DNA of 16,081 nt from assembly GCA_036399715.1 (NCBI GenBank), contig DASWMO010000324.1, forward strand, positions 1 to 16,081. The letters run 5' to 3'. Positions 1 through 9,531 of the stretch are shown in pieces (positions within the stretch are counted from its first letter, which is position 1; each line of letters starts with the position of its first letter). The position numbers and the translations under genes were made by a program. Under the pieces are notes generated by a model, which saw only the letters and a program-made list of their open reading frames with translations, made no database searches and was not told where the DNA came from. Source of the stretch: DASVSE01 sp036399715 (lineage in GTDB: Bacteria > Bacteroidota > Rhodothermia > Rhodothermales > Rubricoccaceae).

Positions 1-15
1 CCTCCGGACTCTGCG

Positions 16-708
16 ATGGACTCGCTCGGCGACCTCGTCCCGTTCCTGATCGCCGCCGGCTACCTGGCGCTCAAGTTCAGGGGCCACGCGCGCCGTCAGG
101 AGGCCGCGCCGAAACCGCCCGCACCGCCGCGGCGGGTCCGCGACACGACCGGCCCGACGCCATTCGAGCAGCTGCTCGCGCGCCTCGAAGAGGAGACCGC
201 CGCGGTGCCGCCCCGCCCCGTCCCGTCTCCGACGGTCGTTCCCGAGGCGCGGCGCGAGTTCGCCCGCCGCGCCGCCCTCCCCGAGTCGGCGATGTTCACC
301 GAGAACCGCGCCGCCGTCGCGGCGGACCGGGCGCGGACCGAGACGGCGACGGCCTTCCGGTCGGTCGAGGCACCGCGGTCGAACCGCGGCTTCGAGGCCG
401 AGACGCGCGGCTTCGACCACGAGCGCCGGGACTTCGAGCACGAGCGCCACGGGTTCGGCGCGGACAACCCGCTCGCTGAGACGACGTTTTCGCAGGCCCG
501 CGACGCCGACCGGCGCCCCGCGGTGCGGCCCGGCTACGACCCGCACGGCCTCGCACCCGCCGAGGCGTCGCACCGCCCGGGTGGACTGCGCCTCGGCTCG
601 CCCGAGGCCCTCCGCGAGGCGTTCGTCCTCTCGACGATCCTCGGCCGGCGCCCGCTCCTCCGCGCGGGGGACTCCCAGCGCCCGCCGCCGACCGAGCCGG
701 GCGCCTAG
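16..708 (+). CDS. Small membrane-anchored low-complexity protein with tandem heptapeptides
   Basis: This 230-residue protein of unknown function begins with one predicted membrane segment (about residues 6-20, followed by Lys/Arg), so it is probably anchored with most of its chain on one side of the membrane. A proline- and arginine-rich linker follows (about 27-80). Residues 124-151 form four tandem heptapeptides: RGFEAET, RGFDHER, RDFEHER and HGFGADN. The C-terminus (about 192-215, with SPEALREAFVLSTILGR) is the only part that looks like an ordered, amphipathic helical segment; similar tails are, from memory, found on other small anchored proteins of this bacterial group. The start lies only 15 bases into the window, so an earlier start cannot be excluded. 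It stops 72 bases before the acyltransferase gene and could share its transcript. Composition matches a real gene with strong third-position GC. No function is assigned. Confidence 0.75.
   Translation: MDSLGDLVPFLIAAGYLALKFRGHARRQEAAPKPPAPPRRVRDTTGPTPFEQLLARLEEETAAVPPRPVPSPTVVPEARREFARRAALPESAMFTENRAAVAADRARTETATAFRSVEAPRSNRGFEAETRGFDHERRDFEHERHGFGADNPLAETTFSQARDADRRPAVRPGYDPHGLAPAEASHRPGGLRLGSPEALREAFVLSTILGRRPLLRAGDSQRPPPTEPGA
385..468 (+). repeat. Four tandem 21-base units encoding heptapeptides
   Basis: Four consecutive in-frame 21-base units encode RGFEAET, RGFDHER, RDFEHER and HGFGADN. The phenylalanine at position 3 is invariant, and acidic residues recur at positions 4 and 6. The first three units are most alike (cgcggcttcgaggcc, cgcggcttcgaccac, cgggacttcgagcac at their starts); the fourth has diverged. 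The pattern suggests local duplication inside the linker of the surrounding gene. Confidence 0.8.
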
Positions 709-780
709 ACCGCGCGCCGCGTGCGCGGTACGTTCCGGCCCCGACACCCGACGCGCATGACCCCGCCCCGGCCGTTCCCG

Positions 781-2130
781 ATGTCCACGCCCGACAGCGC
801 GTGGGTCCGGATGGAAGACCTGACCAACCCGATGACCATCACCGGGCTCATCGGCTTCGGGGCCCGCATTCCGCGGGCAGACTTCGAGCGCTTCTGGGAC
901 GAGCGCATCGTCCCGTTCGACCGCTTCCGGATGCGCGTCGAGGGCGCCGCGAGCGCGAGCCCGCGGTGGGTCCCGGAGCCGGACTACGCCACGGCCCACC
1001 ACTTCCACGACGCCGACCTGCCCGCGCCAGCCGACCGCGAGGCGCTGCAGGCGCTCGTGAGCCGCCTCATGTCCGAGCCGCTCTCGTTCGAGCGCTCGCC
1101 GTGGTCGGTCCACTACGTCCCCGAGGTCACCAACGACGACGGCACCGTCGGCTCGGCCGCGGTCGTTCGCCTGCACCACTGCATCGGCGACGGCATCGCG
1201 CTGATGCACGTCGTGCTGAGCGCAGCCGACGAGATGTTCAGCACGGACAGTCTGCCCGCATCGCGCCCGAAGCGGGCCCTCGTGCCCGTCCGCGAGCGCT
1301 CCCTCGCAACGCTCTCCGGGGCGCTCGCCGAGACGCGCGACCTGCTCCTTCGGCCCGCCCACCTCGCCGAGCGCCTCACCGCCGCTGCCTCGGGCGCGAA
1401 GGCGGCCGTCGGCCTGCTCGCGATGCGGCCGGACTCGGACACCGTCTTCAAGGGCGACGCCTCGGCGGACAAGCGGGCCGCGTGGACGCACGTCTTCCCG
1501 CTCGCGCGCGTCCGCGGCGTCGCCGAGGCGTCCGGGACCAAGATCAACGACGTCCTGATGGCGGCCGCGACGGGTGGTCTGCGGCGCTACCTCCTCGACG
1601 CCGGCGAGCCTGTCGAGGGTGTCGGCGTGCGCGCGGCCGTGCCCGTCAACGTGCGCCCGCTCGACCGGGCGTCCGAGCTGGGCAACTCGTTCGGGCTGGC
1701 GTTCCTGCTGCTGCCCGTCGCGCTCGAAAGCCCCGGCGAGCGCCTCGCCGAGGTGAAGCGCCGCATGGACGCGCTCAAGGGCTCGGCCCAGCCCGGCCTC
1801 GTCTTTCTCATCCTGCAGTCCATCGGGCGCGCGCCGCGGTGGCTCCACACGCAGGTCGTGGACATGTTCAGCCAGAAGGCGTCCATCGTGATGACCAACG
1901 TCCCCGGGCCGACGTCCGAGATCCACATGGGCGGCGGGGCCGTGCGGTCGCTGATGTTCTGGGTGCCGCAGGCAGGCGACATCGGCCTCGGCCTGAGCAT
2001 CCTGAGCTACAACGGCGAGGTCCGCGTCGGCATCTGCGCCGACGCGGCGTACGTCGCCGACCCGAACCGCCTCGTCGCGGCCTTCGAGGCCGAGTTCGAG
2101 GCGCTCGCGCAGCACGTCGTACGGGCCTGA
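781..2130 (+). CDS. WS/DGAT-type acyltransferase (wax ester synthase/diacylglycerol acyltransferase family)
   Basis: This 449-residue protein belongs to the bacterial WS/DGAT family, which transfers acyl groups from acyl-CoA to a fatty alcohol or diacylglycerol to make wax esters or triacylglycerol at the membrane or on lipid droplets. The family's catalytic HHxxxDG motif is present as HHCIGDG at residues 132-138. An N-D pair in KINDVLMAA (N256, D257) matches the second conserved block, and NVPGP (373-377) lies in the C-terminal WSD domain. The length fits the usual 450-480. I chose the ATG at 781 because homologues begin close to the motif seen here (MSTPDSAWVRME) and because its leader resembles those of neighbouring genes; an ATG at 757 and a GTG at 721 are alternatives in the same frame. 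The convergent neighbour is a phasin-like gene, which supports a storage role. Whether the product is wax, triacylglycerol or another ester cannot be read from sequence. Confidence 0.88.
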   Translation: MSTPDSAWVRMEDLTNPMTITGLIGFGARIPRADFERFWDERIVPFDRFRMRVEGAASASPRWVPEPDYATAHHFHDADLPAPADREALQALVSRLMSEPLSFERSPWSVHYVPEVTNDDGTVGSAAVVRLHHCIGDGIALMHVVLSAADEMFSTDSLPASRPKRALVPVRERSLATLSGALAETRDLLLRPAHLAERLTAAASGAKAAVGLLAMRPDSDTVFKGDASADKRAAWTHVFPLARVRGVAEASGTKINDVLMAAATGGLRRYLLDAGEPVEGVGVRAAVPVNVRPLDRASELGNSFGLAFLLLPVALESPGERLAEVKRRMDALKGSAQPGLVFLILQSIGRAPRWLHTQVVDMFSQKASIVMTNVPGPTSEIHMGGGAVRSLMFWVPQAGDIGLGLSILSYNGEVRVGICADAAYVADPNRLVAAFEAEFEALAQHVVRA

Positions 2131-2132
2131 GT

Positions 2133-2149
2133 GCGCCCGCCTGAGGCGC
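2133..2149. terminator. Weak hairpin between convergent genes
   Basis: GCGCC (2133-2137) and GGCGC (2145-2149) form a 5-bp stem with a 7-base loop in the 20-base gap between the acyltransferase and the convergent phasin-like gene. It is short and lacks a T-run, so it is only a possible shared terminator. Confidence 0.25.
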
Positions 2150-2150
2150 G

Positions 2151-2705
2151 TTACCGGACCGACGCCACTGCACCGTACTCGACTGTCTCGGCCGCCGTCC
2201 CGTCGGCCCGGCGCACGACGAGGCGCGACGGGGCCGCGGCCCGCGCCTCGCGGCGGCCGAGCGTGACGGCCGCGCGGCGCGTCGGGCAAAGATGGAGTCG
2301 GCGCCCGCCGGCGGCGACCGTCCAGCCGGCCTCGTCCTGCGCGACCGTGACCTCGGCCAGCGCCCCGCCGAGCGCGGCGACGCGCGCGCTGAGTGCGCCG
2401 ATCGGTCCACCGATCGGCGGCGCGTCGTCGGGCGCCGGCTCCGCTTTCGCGGCGGCAATCACGGCGGCCGTCGCGGCAGCCTCGGCCTGCTCAGCCGCAC
2501 TGATTGCCTCCCGGACGGCCCGGCCGCCAGCCGCCTGCACGCGCCGCCCCTCGGCGAGAAGGGCGTCGAAGCGGCTCCGCCCGGTCCCGAGCGACGTCGC
2601 GAGCGCACCCAGGCCCGCCAGCCAGACGTCGGCGGCCGGGCGTGGCAACGGCCCCTTGCGGAGCGATTTGGGGACACGGGAGGCGGACGCCTTGGAACGG
2701 GCCAT
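2151..2705 (-). CDS. Phasin-like granule protein with DUF2188-like C-terminal domain
   Basis: This is a 184-residue basic protein. Residues 25-60 (DVWLAGLGALATSLGTGRSR, then FDALLAEGRRVQA) match the start of the polyhydroxyalkanoate granule-associated phasin family (PhaI/PhaF type), in which an amphipathic helix coats storage granules. An alanine-rich helical stretch runs to about 88. After a proline-rich hinge (90-103) and a short helix, residues 118-178 resemble DUF2188: a GW strand (EAGWTV), a short helix with RRAAVTLGRREA, then RLVVRRADG and a terminal EYG. The fusion is inferred by eye. The gene is convergent with the WS/DGAT-type gene (20-base gap) and divergent from the small membrane protein at 2838. 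The start at 2705 is preceded by a pyrimidine-rich leader and a good -7-like box. It could instead be a generic coiled-coil granule or nucleoid-binding protein, since PhaF-type phasins also bind DNA. Confidence 0.72.
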   Translation of the reverse strand: MARSKASASRVPKSLRKGPLPRPAADVWLAGLGALATSLGTGRSRFDALLAEGRRVQAAGGRAVREAISAAEQAEAAATAAVIAAAKAEPAPDDAPPIGGPIGALSARVAALGGALAEVTVAQDEAGWTVAAGGRRLHLCPTRRAAVTLGRREARAAAPSRLVVRRADGTAAETVEYGAVASVR

Positions 2706-2723
2706 CGGGAGACGAGAAGGTCA

Positions 2724-2731
2724 CAGACGTA
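2724..2731 (-). promoter_or_regulatory. Possible -7 box for the phasin-like gene
   Basis: Read on the minus strand this is TACGTCTG, matching five of the six fixed bases of the Bacteroidota -7 consensus TAnnTTTG, 18 bases from the start codon. No TTG is present at the expected -33 distance, so support is partial. Confidence 0.3.
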
Positions 2732-2837
2732 ACGATACGCCCGACGTGTGGTCCGGCGGCCCGGCGCGTGCGCGGGGCATGGAAACGTGCGGCGGCCGGC
2801 CGGGTATGACCGCCTCTCTTCTCTCGCCTCTCCCCCG

Positions 2838-3116
2838 ATGGCCTCGTCCAACCCCGCGACCCGCTCCCTTCTCGAAGTCGCCCTCGGCTTCCTCGGTGCC
2901 ATTCTCATCGTCCCGCTCGTGTTCGGGGTCCTCAAGACGACCATCCGCACCGTGCTGGCCGTCGTGACCGGCGTGTTCCGCCTCCGCACGACGCGCCGCC
3001 TCATCGGCGACCTGGCCGTCGCCGGCGCCTCGTCGCTGCTGCTGCGCCCCGACGTGCTCGACAAGATCTTCGGCCGCCGCGACGGCCAGGGCCAGCTTCC
3101 TGAGGGGCGCCGCTAG
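2838..3116 (+). CDS. Small two-helix membrane protein, unknown function
   Basis: This 92-residue protein has a hydrophobic first segment at about residues 11-31 and a second at about 36-48. A basic stretch follows (RLRTTRRL), then a moderately hydrophobic helix (56-69), and the hydrophilic tail ends RDGQGQLPEGRR. The start is taken at ATG 2838, which follows a pyrimidine-rich leader (ctcgcctctcccccg). An upstream extension in the same frame would add a charged, non-membrane N-terminus and is unlikely. The gene is divergent from the phasin-like gene, sharing 132 bases of upstream DNA, and lies 96 bases before the P450. I do not recognise the family. Co-regulation with the phasin is possible but only inferred from position. 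Confidence 0.7.
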   Translation: MASSNPATRSLLEVALGFLGAILIVPLVFGVLKTTIRTVLAVVTGVFRLRTTRRLIGDLAVAGASSLLLRPDVLDKIFGRRDGQGQLPEGRR

Positions 3117-3123
3117 CCGCCCG

Positions 3124-3160
3124 GCGCAGCGTGACATCTGCGGGGAGACTGCAGCTGCGC
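3124..3160. other. Inverted repeat in the gap before the P450 gene
   Basis: GCGCAGC (3124-3130) and GCTGCGC (3154-3160) are perfect 7-base inverted arms separated by 23 bases, just after the stop of the small membrane protein. It could fold as a terminator stem without a T-run or act as a split protein site. A GC-rich background makes chance occurrence plausible. Confidence 0.25.
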
Positions 3161-3212
3161 GAAACCGCCGCGCACGCTTCAGCGAACCGGTGTCTCTGAC
3201 TCTGCTGCGCCC

Positions 3213-4571
3213 GTGCCCGCCTCTCCGCCCCGCCCGGTTCCGCTCGACGTTCGGACGTACGAATCGCGGAGGCCGGGCGACCTGCTCGTCGCCTTCGCCC
3301 GCGACCTGCTGACAGGTATCGGCCGCCTCGACGCCGTCGGCGGCGACGCCGTGTGGGCGCGCCCGCCGGTCGGTTCGGGCGTCGTGCTTCTGCGCCACCC
3401 GGACCTCGTCCGCGCGGTCCTCGTCGAGAACAACGACGACGTGACGAAGGCGCGCGGGCTGCGCCTCGCCAGCCAGATTCTCGGGCAGGGTCTGCTCACG
3501 AGCGAAGTGCCGGTCCACACGCGGCAGCGGCGCCTGGTGCTGCCCGCGTTCCACCACCAGAAGCTGCGCGGCTACGCCGCGACGATGGTCGAGCAGAGCG
3601 TCGCCGAGGCACAGCGGTGGACGTCTGGCACGCCGTTCGACGTGGCCGCGGCGATGAACCGCCTCGCGCTCGCCATCGCCGGCCGCACGCTTTTCGGCGC
3701 CGACGTCCTCGAACATGCCGGGACGGTCTCGAACGCCCTCGCCGAGACGCTCGCAGGATTCGACCGCTCGCAGTTTCCGCTCGCCGACAAGCTCGCATGG
3801 ATCCCCCGCCCGGCCGTCCGCCGGACGATGCGCGCCCGCGCGACGCTGGACGCGCTCGTCTACGGCCTCATCGCCGAGCGACGAGCGCAGGGAACGGAGG
3901 GACGGGACGATCTGCTCTCGATACTCATCGACGCCCGCGACGAGGACACGGGCGAGGCGATGACCGACCGCGAGGTCCGCGACGAGGCGCTTACGCTCCT
4001 CCTCGCCGGCCACGAGACGACGGCCGTCGCGCTCGCGTGGACGTTCGCGCTTCTCGCCCAGAACCCCGAGGCCGAGGCGCGCCTCCACGCCGAAGTCGAC
4101 GCGCTCCCCGGCGACCCAACGTTCGAGTCGCTCGCTGCGCTGCCGGTCACGCGCCTTATCGTCTCCGAGTCCATGCGCCTCCGGCCACCCGCATGGACCG
4201 TCGGACGCGAGGCGGCGCGGGCGACGGAACTCGCCGGCATGCCTGTCCCGCGCGGGACGACGATCCTGTTCTCGCCGTTCTTTCTGCACCGCGACCCGCG
4301 CTTCTGGGCGCGCCCGCGCGTCTTCAACCCGGACCGGTTCGCGCCCGAGGCGCGGGCCGCGCGGCACAAGTTTGCCTACATCCCGTTCAGCGCCGGCCGC
4401 CGCGGGTGCATCGGCGAGCAGTTCGCGTGGACCGAGGCCGTCCTCGTGCTCGCGACGCTCGCGCGGCGCTGGCAGCTGCGCCCGGCCGGCCCCGTTCCCG
4501 AGCCGCACGGGTCTGTGACGCTGCGCCCCAAAGGCCCGATGCGGATGACGGCAGAGGTGCGAGGCGTGTGA
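3213..4571 (+). CDS. Cytochrome P450 monooxygenase
   Basis: This 452-residue soluble bacterial P450 would insert one oxygen atom into an organic substrate using electrons from a separate reductase and ferredoxin. The diagnostic motifs are in order: a C-helix region with RRLVLPAFHHQKL (106-118), the I-helix oxygen-activation motif AGHETT (265-270), the K-helix ExxR as E319-S-M-R322, an FNPDRF segment (371-376), and the haem-binding loop FSAGRRGCIG (392-401) with proximal ligand Cys399. The C-helix and FNPDRF segments resemble P450s related to fatty-acid and terpenoid hydroxylases rather than small class I camphor types, but the substrate cannot be told. The start is GTG at 3213; the first internal ATG (residue 125) would remove conserved helices. 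No ferredoxin or reductase gene is adjacent, so electrons must come from elsewhere in the genome. It lies close to the storage-lipid genes, which hints at a lipid substrate. Confidence 0.95.
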   Translation: MPASPPRPVPLDVRTYESRRPGDLLVAFARDLLTGIGRLDAVGGDAVWARPPVGSGVVLLRHPDLVRAVLVENNDDVTKARGLRLASQILGQGLLTSEVPVHTRQRRLVLPAFHHQKLRGYAATMVEQSVAEAQRWTSGTPFDVAAAMNRLALAIAGRTLFGADVLEHAGTVSNALAETLAGFDRSQFPLADKLAWIPRPAVRRTMRARATLDALVYGLIAERRAQGTEGRDDLLSILIDARDEDTGEAMTDREVRDEALTLLLAGHETTAVALAWTFALLAQNPEAEARLHAEVDALPGDPTFESLAALPVTRLIVSESMRLRPPAWTVGREAARATELAGMPVPRGTTILFSPFFLHRDPRFWARPRVFNPDRFAPEARAARHKFAYIPFSAGRRGCIGEQFAWTEAVLVLATLARRWQLRPAGPVPEPHGSVTLRPKGPMRMTAEVRGV

Positions 4572-4654
4572 GGCCGACTCGGCTGCGGGCGAGCGTCACA
4601 GGGGTGTCACCCCCCCCGGGCGACCTTCGCGCATCCCCCCGCCGCCCCGCCCCG

Positions 4655-4963
4655 ATGTCGCAGATCCCGCTCGCCGAGACGCTCCCCTACGCCACCGACT
4701 TCGTCATCGAGATCCTCGCCGCTGCCTCGGCCGCGCCGCAGGGGCAGCTCACGTGGGTGGAGATCAACCGCCTCGCCGCGCGCTGGCTGCGTCCCGAGAC
4801 CGGCGATTCGTCGCGCCTCGGCCATGCCGTCGTCGTCGAAATGGCCGGCCACGGGCTGCTCGACGCCGAGTTCACGACCGCTGCCGACGGCGCGTACATG
4901 GTCGGCCGCGTCGTGCACCCGCGCATCTTCGGGATCCACGCCGCCCAGCGCCTCGCCGCCTGA
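4655..4963 (+). CDS. Unrecognised 102-residue protein
   Basis: This short soluble protein starts at ATG 4655 after a C-rich leader. The frame stays open upstream through the P450 gene, but that part is a high-GC shadow with arginine- and proline-rich nonsense. Predicted pattern: a helix at 8-26, a helix around QLTWVEINRLAARWL (31-45), a helix around SRLGHAVVVEMAGHGLL (53-69), then a strand pair around FTTAADGAYMVGRVV (73-87). Helix-helix-helix-strand-strand order is compatible with a winged-helix fold, but no basic recognition helix is obvious. It ends 25 bases before the VOC-fold gene, so the two may be cotranscribed. I do not recognise a family and assign no function. Confidence 0.65.
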   Translation: MSQIPLAETLPYATDFVIEILAAASAAPQGQLTWVEINRLAARWLRPETGDSSRLGHAVVVEMAGHGLLDAEFTTAADGAYMVGRVVHPRIFGIHAAQRLAA

Positions 4964-4988
4964 CTTCCGCGGCACCGCCGCCCTTCCA

Positions 4989-5366
4989 ATGTTCAACGCC
5001 CTGCCGACCGTCGTCTACGCCGTCCCAGACCTCGACCTTGCCCGGGCCTGGTACGCCGCCATCGTCGGCGAGCCGTACTTCGAGGAGCCGTACTACGTCG
5101 GCTTCCGCGTCGGGCCGTACGAGCTCGGCCTCGTGCCGGCCGAGACGGCGACGGGCCGCGGCGGCACGCTCGCCTACTGGCGCGTCGACAACGCCGACGA
5201 GGCCTTCGAGCGGCTCGTCGGCTTCGGCGCGACGCCCGATGAGGCGCCGCAGAATGTCGGCGGGGACATCCGCGTCGCGACCGTCGTGGACCCGTTCGGC
5301 AACGTCGTGGGGATCATCGAATACCCGGGCTTCGAGGGATCGACGACCGTCCCGGGGCTGAACTGA
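4989..5366 (+). CDS. VOC (glyoxalase/bleomycin-resistance/dioxygenase) superfamily protein
   Basis: This 125-residue protein has the paired beta-alpha-beta-beta-beta modules of the vicinal oxygen chelate fold. The first strand and helix (TVVYAVPDLDLARAWYAAIVG, residues 7-27) are typical openings. VGFRVGPYELGLVPAE (37-52) supplies the first metal-facing glutamate region. A second half starts at LAYWRVDNADEAFERLVGFG (61-80) and finishes with the hallmark DPFGNVVGIIEYP (101-113), where Glu111 takes the usual metal-ligand place. Members range from lactoylglutathione lyase to antibiotic-binding proteins and aromatic-ring dioxygenases, and the short length cannot separate these. The start at ATG 4989 leaves no N-terminal extension beyond the fold. 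It is convergent with the large outer-membrane gene (25-base gap). Confidence 0.85.
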   Translation: MFNALPTVVYAVPDLDLARAWYAAIVGEPYFEEPYYVGFRVGPYELGLVPAETATGRGGTLAYWRVDNADEAFERLVGFGATPDEAPQNVGGDIRVATVVDPFGNVVGIIEYPGFEGSTTVPGLN

Positions 5367-5391
5367 CACTGCGTCCGGGCACGCTGTGGGT

Positions 5392-8571
<3,180 letters not shown>

Positions 8572-8607
8572 CGGACGGGGAGAGAGGGAGGCGGCGGGCC
8601 GCGGACA

Positions 8608-8615
8608 CGAAGGTA
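8608..8615 (-). promoter_or_regulatory. Possible -7 box for the outer-membrane fusion gene
   Basis: On the minus strand this reads TACCTTCG, five of six fixed bases of TAnnTTTG, 36 bases before the start codon at 8571. The expected TTG near -33 is missing, so this is a partial promoter call in the 156-base divergent gap. Confidence 0.33.
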
Positions 8616-8727
8616 GAACGGTGGAGAATGCGGCTTTCCCCACTGTGACAGCCAGATGGCACAGCGGTTTGGCATCTTCACGGGCGCGTGCGAGAGACCG
8701 CGCGTCCCTTCTCCTGCCGCCCCCGCC

Positions 8728-9477
8728 ATGCACCGCGTCACCCTGCCCCAGCGCCCGTCGTCGCTTCTCGCCGGCCCCGAGGTTCACGTCGAGCCGCCGT
8801 ACCCCGGTGCCGTCCAGGACGAACTGGCGTGGCACCTTGTCAAGTATCTCCGCGAGGACGCCCGGATCGCGTCCGAGGTCGGCGTCGAGATCGCGGCCGG
8901 CCCGATGCACGGCCCGGCGTACTTCACGCTCGACCTCGCGGTCGACGTGCCCGTCGCCGGCTTGCCCCCCGGCCCGGACGGGCGCATAGCCACGCGCCGC
9001 GTCGCGTTCGAGGCGGGCAGCCCCGGCCGGAGCGCGCTCCGCGACCACGACCGCCTGCTGCGCCGCGACGCGACCGTCCTCGCCGTCGGTGCCGCCGATG
9101 CCGTCGTGCGCCTGCGCGGCTCGGACGTGCTGCACCACATGGCGGACGTGCTGTTTCTCGTCTCGCAGTGGGACGCGGACCTGTTCTCCGAGCGCGGCCG
9201 GATCAACCTCCGCACGCTTGCGAGCCCCGAGGCGCGGGCCGTCACCGTCCGCCCCGAGCAGCCGTCCGTGCTCGTCCCGTACGCGCTCGACCCGGACGCC
9301 GAGGGCGACGCGCCCGAGCGGCACCTCTGGCACGTCGCCAACGGTCAGACGCCGCACATCCTCGTCCGCCGCCTGGACCGCCGCCTGCCGGCCGTCTGGG
9401 CGCCCTACGCCGCCGACGGCTTCGTGCCCGCCCCACTGCGCCGCGTCGAGACCGAGCCGATGCGCAAGACGGGCTGA
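8728..9477 (+). CDS. Putative degenerate PDDEXK (Vsr/DUF559-like) nuclease-fold protein
   Basis: No confident family match is visible in this 249-residue protein, but residues 30-155 read like the restriction-endonuclease-like fold. A helix (DELAWHLVKYLRE, 31-43) is followed by a strand (SEVGVEI), a strand with acidic residues (YFTLDLAVDVPV, 65-76; Asp69 and Asp73), a strand RRVAFEAGS (90-98) holding Glu95, then a helix with DHDRLLRRDATVLAVGA (106-122) and a strand VVRLRGSDVL (126-135). The last two blocks strongly resemble the helix and strand in Vsr/DUF559 proteins, where a conserved Arg-Asp helix precedes an R-x-x-x-x-V strand. The usual lysine of E-x-K is absent (E-A-G), so it may be inactive or use other ligands. 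The C-terminal 90 residues are unassigned. The start at ATG 8728 follows a C-rich leader. It lies 54 bases upstream of the Sak4-like ATPase gene. Confidence 0.7.
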   Translation: MHRVTLPQRPSSLLAGPEVHVEPPYPGAVQDELAWHLVKYLREDARIASEVGVEIAAGPMHGPAYFTLDLAVDVPVAGLPPGPDGRIATRRVAFEAGSPGRSALRDHDRLLRRDATVLAVGAADAVVRLRGSDVLHHMADVLFLVSQWDADLFSERGRINLRTLASPEARAVTVRPEQPSVLVPYALDPDAEGDAPERHLWHVANGQTPHILVRRLDRRLPAVWAPYAADGFVPAPLRRVETEPMRKTG

Positions 9478-9494
9478 CGCGGGATGACCCGCGT
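9477..9494. promoter_or_regulatory. Perfect 7+4+7 palindrome before the Sak4-like gene
   Basis: ACGCGGG (9477-9483) and CCCGCGT (9488-9494) are perfect inverted arms around the 4-base spacer ATGA, beginning at the last base of the upstream stop codon and ending 37 bases before the ATPase start. The 18-bp size suits a dimeric repressor site or an intercistronic RNA hairpin; no T-run follows, so a classical terminator is less likely. Confidence 0.4.
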
Positions 9495-9531
9495 GTCCCG
9501 CTTCCTTACCTCACTCTTGAACTTTCCTCCG

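Noticed and set aside
2790..2808. CGGCCGGCCG-type palindrome in the phasin/membrane-protein divergent region
   Set aside because: Short alternating CGG/CCG palindromes are frequent in DNA of this composition; nothing else marks it as a site.
2721..4508. A 595-codon open frame on the minus strand opposite the P450 gene
   Set aside because: The P450 on the plus strand has every family motif in order. The antisense frame is rich in Arg, Glu, Ala and Gly without domains, which is what high third-position GC produces opposite a real gene.
4601..4613. GGGGTG-T-CACCCC palindrome between the P450 and the 102-residue protein gene
   Set aside because: The arms leave only one loop base unless the stem is shortened to four G-C pairs, and no T-run follows. 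In a C-rich leader this is close to expectation, so I do not call it a terminator or operator.
8574..9357. N-terminal extension of the outer-membrane fusion protein by 262 codons
   Set aside because: The extension is antisense to the nuclease-like gene and would bury the signal peptide that starts at 8571.
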